From contig CM060984.1 of NCBI GenBank assembly GCA_030765065.1, positions 83,973,988 to 84,037,987 of the forward strand: a stretch of 64,000 nucleotides of DNA. The letters are read 5' to 3'. Positions 24,779 to 35,745 of the stretch are shown piece after piece (the stretch's first letter is position 1; every line of letters begins with the position of its first letter). Position numbers and translations under genes: made by a program. This DNA comes from Deroplatys truncata. Its lineage: Eukaryota; Arthropoda; Insecta; Mantodea; Mantidae. The notes below the pieces were generated by a model. The model did not search any database and was not told where the DNA came from. It saw nothing but the letters and a program-made list of their open reading frames with translations.

Positions 24779-24926
24779 AGACACACACACGGACATGTTT
24801 CTAAAAATGCTTTTTTTGGATTCAGAGATTCTCAAAACATGTATTTCCGGTGAAATCTCGGTATCGAATTTTTGGGTGGAATGCAATACTTCCCCTACTT
24901 ACTATACGTAGTAGAGAAGGTAAAAA
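23979..24926 (-). repeat. R1 full-length copy (minus)
   Basis: Runs from AAAAAATCTGATGTGTTACAC to GTAGTAGAGAAGGTAAAAA. Its internal CA tract is the longest among R1 copies (about 24731-24790). Left flank GTGAAGATTT belongs to a LINE; right flank begins TGAAGAG. Confidence 0.9.
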
Positions 24927-25328
24927 TGAAGAGAGAAAATCTGAGACAAGACGCGGAATAACATGGGCGGAGGCGGGGGGGTTTAGTCACACTGAAAATG
25001 TTAACAAGCCAACAGGAAGAAAGAAATAGGAAATTAAACGATTTTTAATAAAACTGAAAAAGAAATGGGTGAGGAAAGTCAAAGGGAAGAAGAGGGGAGA
25101 GAGGGAAGGTAGGTAAGATAAAATGAAATAAATTGTAATGAGTCTTTAGTACAGAGAAGTAAATGTTGCACAGCAGTGCTGAAGGCTATATTGAGATCTA
25201 TATTGGCTGTGCAACACAAGATAAGGTACCTTATGTACATATTAAAGCAGAAGCATGAAAACAATAAAAACAATACTTGTAATTTGTAATCTGAAATGTG
25301 TACAATAAACTACATAATACATACATAG
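24927..25328. other. No feature recognised
   Basis: Purine-rich on the plus strand at 24940-25110. No motif. Confidence 0.4.
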
Positions 25329-25580
25329 ATTACATACATACATACATACATTCATACATACATACATACGCACATACATACATACACACATACATACATA
25401 CATACATACACACATACATACATACGCACATACATACACACATACATACATACGCACATACATACACACATACATACATACATACACACATACATACATA
25501 CATACATACATACATACATACATACATACACACATACATACATACATACATACATACATACATACATACATACATACATA
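25329..25580. repeat. (CATA)n microsatellite with CACA and CGCA variants
   Basis: About 250 bp of CATA units interspersed with CACA and CGCA variants, the variants being commonest in the first half and absent from the last ~50 bp. ORFs in every frame here are artefacts of the period. Confidence 0.97.
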
Positions 25581-25699
25581 CACCTTTCATCGCCTTTTTC
25601 AGCTACACTCAGAACACAAAGTATTCGCCTACCTCTTTGATAGAATTCTAGCAGCCAAATTAATGGATTGAAAATTCTCAATTTTACTTCTTTACTACT

Positions 25700-26760
25700 T
25701 ACCTAATTGCCATCCATCCAAAAATCCAATATATATTTTAATGGGAACACATGCTTCAAGGCACCTGGATTCCCAAAAAAAAGGATTAATGAAAACAGTT
25801 CCGTGTGCGCGCGTGTGTGAATAGCATAACGTAAAAACGGAAAGTCGCTCAAATACGAAACTTGGTATTTAAGTTCAGCATCTTCCAGGGATACGACACA
25901 AAGGTTTTCAAAAATATTTGATTACTCCGATGTACCCTTTACAAAGCATTCGAGGCGGCCCGGCTTCAACCCAAGGGACCTGCATGTGGGATTTGTGGTG
26001 GACGAAGCGGCGTCTGGGCGGGTTTTCTCCGGGTTCTCCGGTTTCCCCCGCCATTCATTCCACCAACTGCTCCATCATCACCTTTCCTTTCATCCATTTC
26101 ACCCACATTTCGTTTCATCTACTTCCTTCATCCCATACCAGGCATCGGGCTGATCACCCATCCTGGATGTTCTGTCAGATCCATGAGTGTCTGCTCCTCG
26201 ACGGGCCTCTGACCCCAGGCACCCGCTGGGGGGTGTAAGTCCTACATAAAAGGAGGGTAAACAGATAATGAATGAATAAAATTGACAATCAATTTTGATT
26301 AAAAAGGCATATGTTTAAAAGTTTTGTATGAGAAATAATATGTACGTATATGTTGAATTTTCGAATAACCTGTGCAGTCCTGCTCACTTGGGATGAATTG
26401 TAAAACTAGTAATTCGTAAGAGAAATGTATGTATCGTTAAAGTAGGTACACTATTTATGTAATTGTTGTATCATTGACCATTTCCGAATATTCTTTGTTA
26501 ATAATTTGAATTTTCAATTTTTCCTTCTTGTGGTGACGCACAGAATAGAATTCCAAAGCATCACATAGCTCATGGCTTTAAAAAATTGACTATCGCTATC
26601 TTCCTTCTATCTAAAACGAAAAGTGTAATAAAAGCATTCTGCAAGTCTTTATGTTAAACAAATAGATAGAAGAATAAGCTTCTGCAAGAACAGTTTGTTT
26701 CTTATAGTTTGTCACTGCCTAGAGAAAGTCACACGAATTTAACATGTGTTTATGTAACAC
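25700..26760 (+). repeat. R1 degenerate copy interrupted by a SINE
   Basis: R1 left part to ACCCTTTACAAA (about 25943), SINE family B at 25945-26278, then R1 resumes at CAATTTTGATTAAAA and ends GAGAAAGTCACACG. About 60 bp of R1 at the junction are missing. Confidence 0.75.
25945..26278 (+). repeat. SINE family B, 5'-truncated copy
   Basis: Lacks the A-box side of the tRNA head. B box CGGCTTCAACCC, then the same body as 31836-32213, ending GGGTAAACAGATAATGAATG. Confidence 0.85.
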
Positions 26761-27654
26761 ATAAACTGTATTATCAGAGCGATAATTTAGTTTATGTGTG
26801 TGATGATTTTTCAGTACACTGCATTTTATGAACTTCATAATTTTTGGAAAATTTCAGAAATTTCCTAATTAATATATGCAGTATTTTCAACATTAACATA
26901 CATTTAGTAGAGTATATTTTTTTGTGCACTTCCTGTAAATGCTTTCAAAATATCAACTGACGGATAAATAAATTCGTGAAGTCGGGAAAAGCTGACTGCT
27001 TTCTAACTTTCGTCGTTAATGCCCCGATTTTTCACGATGTTATTAAGTTAATCTCAAGGCTTATAATTCTCTGGTATTTGCAGGTATTATACAAAGGAAT
27101 GCTCTACTTGAATGCATATATATATATTTGAGTGTAACTCACATAAAAGTTGAAATTTTGGTATAATTCTTCTAAAAATTATAAAACTCATAAAATGCAA
27201 AATATTGAAAATTGTCATAACATGTAAACTGTACTATTGCTCGTTCTTTTCACATTAAAAAATGAGATTTTTTTCTCCATTAGTTTGACTGATGGAATTT
27301 TTTAAATATGTGAGCGAATACTTTCTGGGTGTATCTGTCTCTCTGTAATTCAAAATTCATGTTTGTTCTGTGCATTCATAAATTAAAATATAAGCCTTAA
27401 TAACACAGACTTGCAGCTGCTCCTTATGCGCTGGGAGCAATGCTGTTTACGGCGGTAATTGTTTTGCATACACAAATAAGTAAAGAAAAGTTTATTACTT
27501 TTTAAATATTCATTTTGTAAATAAGAAAATGTATCGCAAATACTACACTTATTAATTTTAATTATTTTTCATTAAAAACCTTACGTTTTGAAATCACATT
27601 GTTTTCCTTATCCATTATATTTTATTTTTATATAGTTTCTACATCCCTTTTTAT
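26761..27654. other. No feature recognised
   Basis: AT-rich, no motif. Confidence 0.4.
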
Positions 27655-28255
27655 GAAAGCTTATTTTCCTATCTCCTTCATTAATCGAGATAAACCTTTG
27701 CAGAAATATTTTAATTACGCATTTCGTTATGGTCAAAAGCACAGAGGGAACCGAATTGATGGTCAGATATTTAAATGCAAGTAGCTATATGCCAGACTTC
27801 AAAATCCATAATCTTTCCATTATATTGCCAGGAATAATGAACAGTGACAGGACTTTAAAAAGGATGATAACATATTGATAGTCTATGCCGATAATAACGG
27901 ATATTTCGGAAATAGCTGAGCCACAGAGAAGGTTATTTAAAATAAACGGTGTATTTTAAAGAGATCTAAAACTCTGTATAAGTTTTTGTCTATCTCATAA
28001 CGTTTACCAATTATATAAAATCACTCAAAAATCCTTCACAGATATACAAAAATCCTTCTTCCTAGAGTACTTCACACGCTATTACAGAAAATTCCAAAAA
28101 TATATTTTATTTTCCATGTAAATTTCTCTTAAATGTATAGTGTTTTAATCAAAATCGTTAGAGCCATTTTGAGAGAGTAAATGGTTTTGAAAAGTGTTCC
28201 ATACAAAGGGCAGTTTGGAGTGGAGGGATTTTCTTGAAAAATTTCGTGCCTCATA
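27655..28255 (-). repeat. R1 degenerate copy, minus half of a head-to-head pair
   Basis: Minus-orientation R1 landmarks (TTAATCGAGATAAACCTTTGCAG, GTTTTAATCAAAATCGTTAGAGCC, GGAGTGGAGGGATTTTC) end at TTTCGTGCCTCATAG, where plus-orientation R1 begins. Confidence 0.75.
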
Positions 28256-28960
28256 GACATCATAACTCAAAAATGAAAAGTCGGATAAATACCAAACTTG
28301 GTATTTAAGGTCAGTACCTTCCAAAGATGCGACAAGAAGATTTTCAAGATATTCCCTTCACCTCCAACTACCCCTTGCTGGGACATTTTTCGAAAATATT
28401 GTTTTTCTAAAAAAAAGGCTCTAACGATTTTAAATTAAAATGCCATATATTAAAATATTTACATGACATAAAATGTTTATCTTGAATTTTCTGTAAATAG
28501 CCTCTGAAGTCCTCTTCATTCGGAAGGAATTTTTGTATAATCTCGTATACCGATAAACGTTAAGCCACAGACCAAAACGTACTACACAATAATTGTAGGT
28601 CTCTTTAAAAAACACAATGTATTTAAAATATTTTTTGTGGCATCAGCCATTTCTGAGATATCCGTTATTATTGTTCGAATAGTTCAACACAGCCATTCTT
28701 TTCAAGTCCTGTCGATTTTCAATTGTTTCTCGCGATGTCATGGAAAGAAACTGGAATTTTAAGACCTATATATAGCGTCCAGTTCTAAGACATTTGACTA
28801 TTGCTATCTACGTTTAGCGAAATGCTTAATGCAGTTATTTTCGGAAAGGTTTATCTCGATTAAAATGAAGTAGATAGAAAAATAAACCTTCGTAAGAATA
28901 ATTTGTATACCCAATAATAAACAATAGAGGGTATAGAAAGTCATGTGAATATATTACAAG
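28256..28960 (+). repeat. R1 degenerate copy, plus half of the pair
   Basis: Starts CATAACTCAAAAATGAAAAGTC and runs to the tail GTATAGAAAGTCATGTG. Together with 27655-28255 it forms an imperfect palindrome of about 1.3 kb. Confidence 0.8.
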
Positions 28961-31319
28961 AGTTTTTCATTTTCTGCTGCATTAGACCCAGTCCCCTCGC
29001 TTTTGAGTAAAGTAAATTAAGATGTCATAAAATTCATTCTCTAAGGTGTATTATAAACAAGTTACAAAACAATCGGTTCCAGAACACATAAACGGGATTT
29101 TAAAATGCTACTTTTGTCTTCAGGATATCCGATTTCACGCTTTAACATCAGAATCGAAAACTAGCGAACATACTCCGGTTATGAGTGGGAAAATAAACAA
29201 TTACCCTCAAAAATAAGAACAGGGAGAAAATAATACAATCATAAAGACTAGCACACTCTGTATTTTAACTCTGTCTTTGCACTGGAGTTAACTATAGGTA
29301 TAAGAAATTCAAGGCGGTGCGGAAATTTACGTAGAGTGACTTCATAAAGCATTCACTTCTACTTGAAAATACAAAAGCTAATGCATTTAATGGTATGATG
29401 GTGAAAATGTGTTTTGATCTCATAGAGCAAAGTTTGGAATAATCAACATTTTTACTGGGCCCCTTATTAACGCCTCAGTTTTTACTTCACAAATGATTTT
29501 AAATCTTATATAGGTGACATTGTCAACAAATGCTTTACCAAATGCAGATAAAATCATTTTGTATATACCACACACAAAAAGATTGAAAAATCGGTGCAAT
29601 TTTTAAAAAACTAAGGACCAATAAAACGAAAAATATGGAAAAACTGTTGTTTTCACAGCAATACTGGAAGATTGTTTTTGTTTGTTAATACAATTTTGAA
29701 TACTATTTTCAGATAGAGTTGTTTGTCATGAATACGTAAATGCGAATACTTACTTGAATACTTTTGTTTTTGTAGAAGTCATAAATCATATTTTAAGGAC
29801 AATTATTTGGCTGAATGTTGTACGTTCTCACAGTGATGACGCAAAAGACAGATGCTTCCTCGCGTGTTTTCCGTGGAGGCAGCAGGAACATGATGATGAC
29901 CTTGAAAATGCAAGACGCTGTAATTCAAGCATGTCTCCTGCCCTCAGGCTTCTTCCACCGACGACAAAGCCTTCTCGCTCAATGGTTCCTGTGAATGAAT
30001 AGCTAGAAATGAATGAATTGTTAATGAATTCAAGCAGCATGTGTGTATTAAATGGAAGCCGCCAGCTTCTGGTACCAGGGGACGTTCTGGTGGAGATTCT
30101 TCGTTTCCACCATTATTTCTGCTTGTCCTTGGCATATCTGAAGCCACATAGCTTCTTGTCTGTATGAAGGAAAATACCATCGTTATTGAAGTACAGTCGT
30201 TTCGTAGCCAGCAGAAACATCAGCCCACTACCATCATTTCTGAAGTACCCTGCCTTTCTATTTTACACTGGAGTCGTTCCAATGTAACGGATAGGACTAT
30301 AAGACAACATTTTTCAACATATTAATGATAATTGACTCAACTTTCATTAATTACTAGGTTACTTGACTTGCACGGTTGGCTATTTTAATGTCATTTACCT
30401 AGTTGTGTATGAAATGACTTCACAATTATCTAGGAGAAATACATACATATAATTTCGTAACCTAACAACAGACCAAAACTGCACGTATATTCACGGAAAT
30501 GCTATGAAAGTTTTCTTTGTGAATTCCTTAACTTTGTCTCTACAGTCTTCCAAGTTCTAGAAATGTTGTGTAGCCTCTAAGTGTTTTTTAGCGATGAAAG
30601 AATTGTCGGAATGATCGAGTAATGTTAAACAGTCACATCAACTAACATTTTGAACTGTTTTTACTTTCTGTTTGATCTCCCAGTTTGTTTACTAACAAAG
30701 GTTCCACAGTTTTTTGTTGTTGATTTTTTACTTAGATAATACAGAAACCTTTGGTAGCAATAGTCAACGAATCCAAGAATATTCCCTATCCTTCCAGTGT
30801 AGATATATGAATAAGAGTGTGAATATGTGTGATTAAAGAAAAACCCGAAATCCAACGGCAACTGTATACGACTTAACTTAGCAATATGTTCCAAAGGTAA
30901 AACGCCGCAGCAGTTAAAGGCGGAGTATAAATGGAACAATATATTCAACGCACTGGAGCAAAACTGATGAATATGACGATTCCCTATCACTTTCAAACTG
31001 GCACACAGTCTGCAACCATCAACAAAAATAATCTCAATTGTAAATGTAGCTGAGTATTTCGGGTGTTACGCTAGTCACAATGCTCTCTCTATATAATTTG
31101 CTGGCTGCTAGACCTTGCATAGATAGCTTTTTTAAACGTGAATCACGAATTAATTTCATTTACCGCCCCCCGTTCTTTATGGTACTATTGTATAATTATC
31201 TATAGGACTTTTATGGCGAATAGTTACCTTTATTCTTACAACTGTAATTTCATACACGCGCAGCTATTCCTAAAAACGGATGAAAATCCTGTGATATTCT
31301 CACAAAAGGATGTGATGAA
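28961..31319. other. Unrecognised sequence; no gene supported
   Basis: Mostly AT-rich. 29820-30180 is more balanced, with ORFs on both strands of 70-82 codons and no known domain. Around 30955-31050 a stretch (CTGATGAATATGACGATT .. CATCAACAAAAATAATCTC) has an imperfect direct match near 32560-32660, so a minor dispersed repeat is present. Confidence 0.35.
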
Positions 31320-31822
31320 TTCCTTGACAAGTTCGGCCGAGGAACAGTCGTCCGCCGTAAAGGGGGTGGGGGTGGATTTCCGACCCTTTCAGAGGTGGAT
31401 TTCCGAACATTTAGCTGCCGTGATGCGGGCGCTACGGTGGTACTTCTGGCGTTATTAGGAGTACGCTGGGCCAAATATCCGAGCCCCACCCGTGGGGGTG
31501 TTGTTTGGAATGGGTTGGTCTCGGCGGAGCAGTGGTCTCCGAAATCCATGGGACATTGGATACGTCTGGGCGGTTTTCCGTCCAACGGGGCTTTGAAACG
31601 CTTCAAGGTCCTTCGGTACCGCCCTGGAGAGCCGGTAGGCGGCCCGCTAGTGGACTGCCGGCCCCACCCAGGTTGTTCGATAGTCTTACCCTTTGGTGGT
31701 CGAATTCTATTAAATAACCCAATTTCTCCTAGTAAATTTAAAGAAAGAGAAGCTGCTACATTAGAGGATGAAAGTAAAGCTCATCATAATGTTATTCTTG
31801 GTATTAAATTTAATACACCTTT

Positions 31823-31835
31823 ATTAATTAATAAT
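31823..31835. repeat. Target-site duplication, left
   Basis: ATTAATTAATAAT, identical to 32214-32226; made by insertion of the SINE into ND4-derived sequence. Confidence 0.92.
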
Positions 31836-32213
31836 AGCGGCGCCGTGGCCGAGTGGTTAGACCGCTCGCCTCCCACCGAGGCGGCCCGGGTTCAATCCCA
31901 GGGACCTGCATGTGGGATTTGTGGTGGACGAAGCGGCGTCTGGGCGGGTTTTCTCCGGGTACTCCAGTTTCCCCCGCCATTCATTCCACCAACTGCTCCA
32001 TCATCACCTTTCCTTACATCCATTTCACCAACATTTCGTTTCATCTACTTCCTTCATCCCATACCAGGCATCGGGCTGATCACCCATCCTGGATGCTCTG
32101 TCTGATCCATGAATGTCTGCTCCTCGACGGGCCTCTGACCCCAGGCACCCGCCTGTAAGTCGTGGGGAGTGTAAGTCCTACATAAGAGGAGGGTAAACAG
32201 ATAATGAATGAAT
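31836..32213 (+). repeat. SINE family B, full-length copy with perfect target-site duplication
   Basis: Head GCCGTGGCCGAGTGGTTAG resembles a class II (Ser/Leu-like) tRNA; B box GGGTTCAATCCC. The body includes GTGGTGGACGAAGCGGCG and ends GGGTAAACAGATAATGAATG. A 13-bp duplication (ATTAATTAATAAT) flanks it at 31823-31835 and 32214-32226. Confidence 0.93.
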
Positions 32214-32226
32214 ATTAATTAATAAT
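32214..32226. repeat. Target-site duplication, right
   Basis: ATTAATTAATAAT, identical to 31823-31835. Confidence 0.92.
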
Positions 32227-32430
32227 TTTCCTAAATGCTCGCGCCTAAGTGGGTATCCCCTTCCACCCTGTAATGGGGGCTAGTTTAAATTTTCAGTGCC
32301 GGCCTACTAGAAAAGCCTTCGGTGATAGGAGAGTCACTTGGATGGTGCCCTCCTGGGTACAGCGGGACCTTTGCCCCTGGGTATTAATTGTGGAGCAGTC
32401 ATCGATCGGAATGCTCAACTAACTTCTTAG

Positions 32431-33229
32431 GTAATTACAGAAATTGAAATTTTGAATCTTTGTACCTTCTCATTGATCCTTTGTTATTTAATAGTATAAA
32501 AGTTACATAGTTTTCAAATAATATAGAAACCCCTAAAGTATACAACGAAATAGAAGTGAGCCTGATGAATATGAAGATTTCCAAATCCCAGATCAAGTTA
32601 ACCTCTTTGGAAAAGACATACCTAGTCTCCAGCCATCGAGAAAAATAATCTTCTCAGTTATTAATTAAAAAATGGCCGTACGCTGATATTAGCAATTTTA
32701 TTTACATTTGTGCAGTTACTTAGCATGCCCAACTGAAGAAATTGATTACACCATAGGTGCGAATGAAATACAGCAAAACATTCTTAAATGAGAGTTATGA
32801 AAATACAGGCACTGGCATCGCATGCTCATCGTAGCCTTATACACAGATTAGATTCTCTTTGTTTTGCTGCATTTTATTGCTAAATCGTGACCATTTACAT
32901 ATATAGTGAAGGGAATGAAATATCCGCAGAATTTGTCTTATTTGACAAACATATTCTGTGGAGTAACAACTGTTTTCCATTCCCAGGTAAAAGTCAAGGC
33001 CTTCTTCGCAATCATGTTCTTCTATACATCCAAAGTGTCCGTAATTCAAGTACAAGGGGTTTATGTTGGCTTTATGGTCAGTACTTATAACACGAATACA
33101 TAGGCACAAGAGCTTTGAGAATAATTTCTAATCTCTTAGTAATATATTTAGAAGAACTAGGTGTTTTATAGACCCATATTCATCAGAAATAATCAGTCTT
33201 CTCAATGGTGAAAGAATTGTCTTAATTGG
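32431..33229. other. No feature recognised
   Basis: AT-rich. Overlapping ORFs of 65-90 codons at 32837-33109 lie on both strands with no motif. Confidence 0.4.
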
Positions 33230-33886
33230 TTGAGTGGTTTTTGAGATTACTCTACACACGCACACACATCAAACACACACAACACACATACACACACACA
33301 AACAATTATCCTCTCTTTTACAATAGAAGTAGATACAGATTTAGCATACAACACACAGACACACACACACAAACAATTATCCTCTCTTTTACAATAGAAG
33401 TAGATACAGATTTAGCATACAACACACACACACACACACACACACACAACAATTATCCTCTCTTTTACAATAGAAGTAGATACAGATTCTCCATACAATA
33501 CACACACAGACACTTTTCTCTCTTTTAATATTGATGTAGATACAGATTCTGCATACAACACACACATTCATTGTTCTCTCTTTTAATACTGATGTAGATA
33601 CAGATTCTGCATACAACAAACACACACACAAACAATTATTCTCTCTTTTAATATTGATGTAGATACAGATTTAGCATACAACAAACACACACACACACAC
33701 ATACACACACAATTATCCTCTCTTTTAATATTGATGTAGATACAGATTTAGCATACAACACCCACACACACACACAAACAATTATCCTCTCTTTTAATAT
33801 TGATGTAGATACAGATTTAGCATACACACACACACACACATTCTTCTCTCTTTTAATATTGATGTAGATACAGATTTAGCATACAA

Positions 33887-33920
<34 letters not shown>

Positions 33921-34680
33921 TATTCTCTCTTTTAATATTGATGTAGATACAGATTTAGCATACAACAAACACACACACAAACAATTATCCTCTCTTTTAA
34001 TATTGATGTAGATACAGATTTAGCATACAACAAACACACACACACACATACACACACAATTATCCTCTCTTTTAATATTGATGTAGATACAGATTTAGCA
34101 TACAACACCCACACACACACACAAACAATTATCCTCTCTTTTAATATTGATGTAGATACAGATTTAGCATACACACACACACACACATTCTTCTCTCTTT
34201 TAATATTGATGTAGATACAGATTTAGCATACACACACAAGCAATTATCCTCTCTTTTATTATTGATGTAGATACAGATTTAGCATACATACACACAAACA
34301 ATTATCCTCTCTTTTAATATTGATGTAGATACAGATTTAGCATACATACACACAAACAATTATCCTCTCTTTTAATATTGATGTAGATACAGATTTAGCA
34401 TACACACACACACAAACAATTATCCTCTCTTTTAATATTGATGTAGATAGAGATTTAGCATACAACACACACACACACAAACACAAACAATTATCCTCTC
34501 TTTTAATATTGATGCAGATACAGATTTAGCATACAACACACACACACACAAACAATTATCCTCTCTTTTAATATTTATGTAGATACCGATTTAGCATACA
34601 ACAAACACACACACACACACACAATTATCCTCTCTTTTAATATTGATATAGATACAGATTTAGCATATAAGTCCCACACA
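33230..34680. repeat. Minisatellite subdomain 1 (CA-linked units)
   Basis: About 21 units of a conserved core, CTCTCTTTTAATATTGATG then TAGATACAGATTTAGCATAC, separated by CA tracts of variable length, so the period varies from about 57 to 85 bp. The first units carry ACAATAGAAG in place of AATATTGATG. The block at about 33661-33885 recurs about 350 bp later at about 34011-34233, indicating a higher-order duplication. Confidence 0.95.
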
Positions 34681-35745
34681 CGAATGCTCTCTCTTTTAAT
34701 ATTTATGTAGATATCGATTTAGCATATAACACCCTCACACGAATGCTCTATCTTTTAATATTTATGTAGATATCGATTTAGCATATAAGTCCCACACACG
34801 AATGCTCTATCTTTTAATATTTATGTAGATACCGATTTAGCATATAACACCCTCACACGAATGCTCTCTCTTTTAATATTTATGTAGATACAGATTTAGC
34901 ATATAACACCCTCACACGAATGCTCTATCTTTTAATATTTATGTAGATACCGATTTAGCATATAACTCCCACACACGAATGCTCTCTCTCTTTTAATATT
35001 TATGTAGATATCGATTTAGCATATAACACCCTCACACGAATGCTCTATCTTTTAATATTTATGTAGATACCGATTTAGCATATAACACCCACACACGAAT
35101 GCTCTCTCTTTTAATATTTATGTAGATACCGATTTAGCATATAACACCCACACACGAATGCTCTCTCTTTTATTATTTATGTAGATACCGATTTAGCATA
35201 TAACACCCACACACGAATGCTCTATCTTTTATTATTTATGTAGATACCGATTTAGCATATAACACCCACACACGAATGCTCTATCTTTTAATATTTATGT
35301 AGTTACAGATTTGGCATATAACACCCTCACACGAATGCTCTCTCTTTTAATATTTATGTAGTTACAGATTTAGCATATAAAACCCTCACACGAATGCTCT
35401 CTCTTTTAATATTTATGTAGTTACAGATTTAGCATATAACCCCCACACACGAATGCTCTCTTTTTTATTATTTATGTAGATACCGATTTAGCATATAACA
35501 CCCACACACGAATGCTCTATCTTTTAATATTTATGTAGATACCGATTTAGCATATAATACCCACACACGAATGCTCTATCTTTTATTATTTATGTAGATA
35601 CCGATTTAGCATATAACACCCACACACGAATGCTCTATCTTTTAATATTTATGTAGATACCGATTTAGCATACAATACGCAAACACACAAACACAAAACT
35701 GTTCTCTCCTTTAATATTAATGTAGATACAGATTTAGCACAAATG
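34681..35745. repeat. Minisatellite subdomain 2 (regular ~59-bp units)
   Basis: About 16 units of GAATGCTCTMTCTTTTAATA plus TTTATGTAGATACCGATT plus TAGCATATAACACCCACACAC. Differences from subdomain 1: ATTTATG for ATTGATG, ACCGAT for ACAGAT, a fixed short CACACAC link instead of long CA tracts. The last unit, near 35690-35740, returns to the CA-linked type. Confidence 0.95.

Larger units (their letters stand above)
31703..32233 (-). pseudogene. ND4: NUMT: mitochondrial ND4 fragment in nuclear DNA, split by a SINE
   Basis: On the minus strand, with the invertebrate mitochondrial code (TGA Trp, ATA Met, AGA Ser), about 45 codons read LLINKGVLNLIPSMTLWW, then ALLSSSNVAASLSLNLLGEI and GLFNSI, a conserved core of NADH dehydrogenase subunit 4. 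The standard code gives two adjacent stops at the WW pair, which supports a mitochondrial origin. Only about 140 bp of ND4 remain. They are interrupted at 31836-32213 by a SINE; dropping the SINE and one copy of its duplication rejoins the frame. The fragment itself has no extra frameshift, suggesting fairly recent transfer. Confidence 0.88.
31320..32430. other. G+C-rich island enclosing the NUMT and a SINE
   Basis: 31340-31700 and 32236-32430 are clearly richer in G+C than the window and carry no conserved frame I recognise. Long ORFs across the left part (for example 31395-32105) are chimeras of this sequence, the NUMT and the SINE. The flanks may be parts of one element split by the NUMT. 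Confidence 0.45.

Noticed and set aside
25242..25681. ORFs on both strands through the CATA tract (Met-Tyr-Val-Cys or Tyr-Ile-His-Thr repeats)
   Set aside because: A tetranucleotide repeat without stops opens every frame; no conserved domain and no start context.
29754..30180. Overlapping ORFs on both strands suggesting an exon
   Set aside because: No conserved motif and ORFs equally long on both strands; splice sites cannot be judged without transcripts.
31395..32105. 236-codon plus-strand ORF
   Set aside because: It joins G+C-rich unknown sequence, the antisense of the ND4 fragment and a SINE; no domain, and its parts have separate origins.
33226..34186. ORFs on both strands across the minisatellite with repeated Cys-Val or Tyr-Ala-Lys-Ser words
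   Set aside because: They follow the tandem period; CA tracts give Cys-Val and His-Thr runs in any array of this kind.
33230..35745. CRISPR array
   Set aside because: The units differ by point changes and CA-length variation and there are no unique spacers; the context is eukaryotic.
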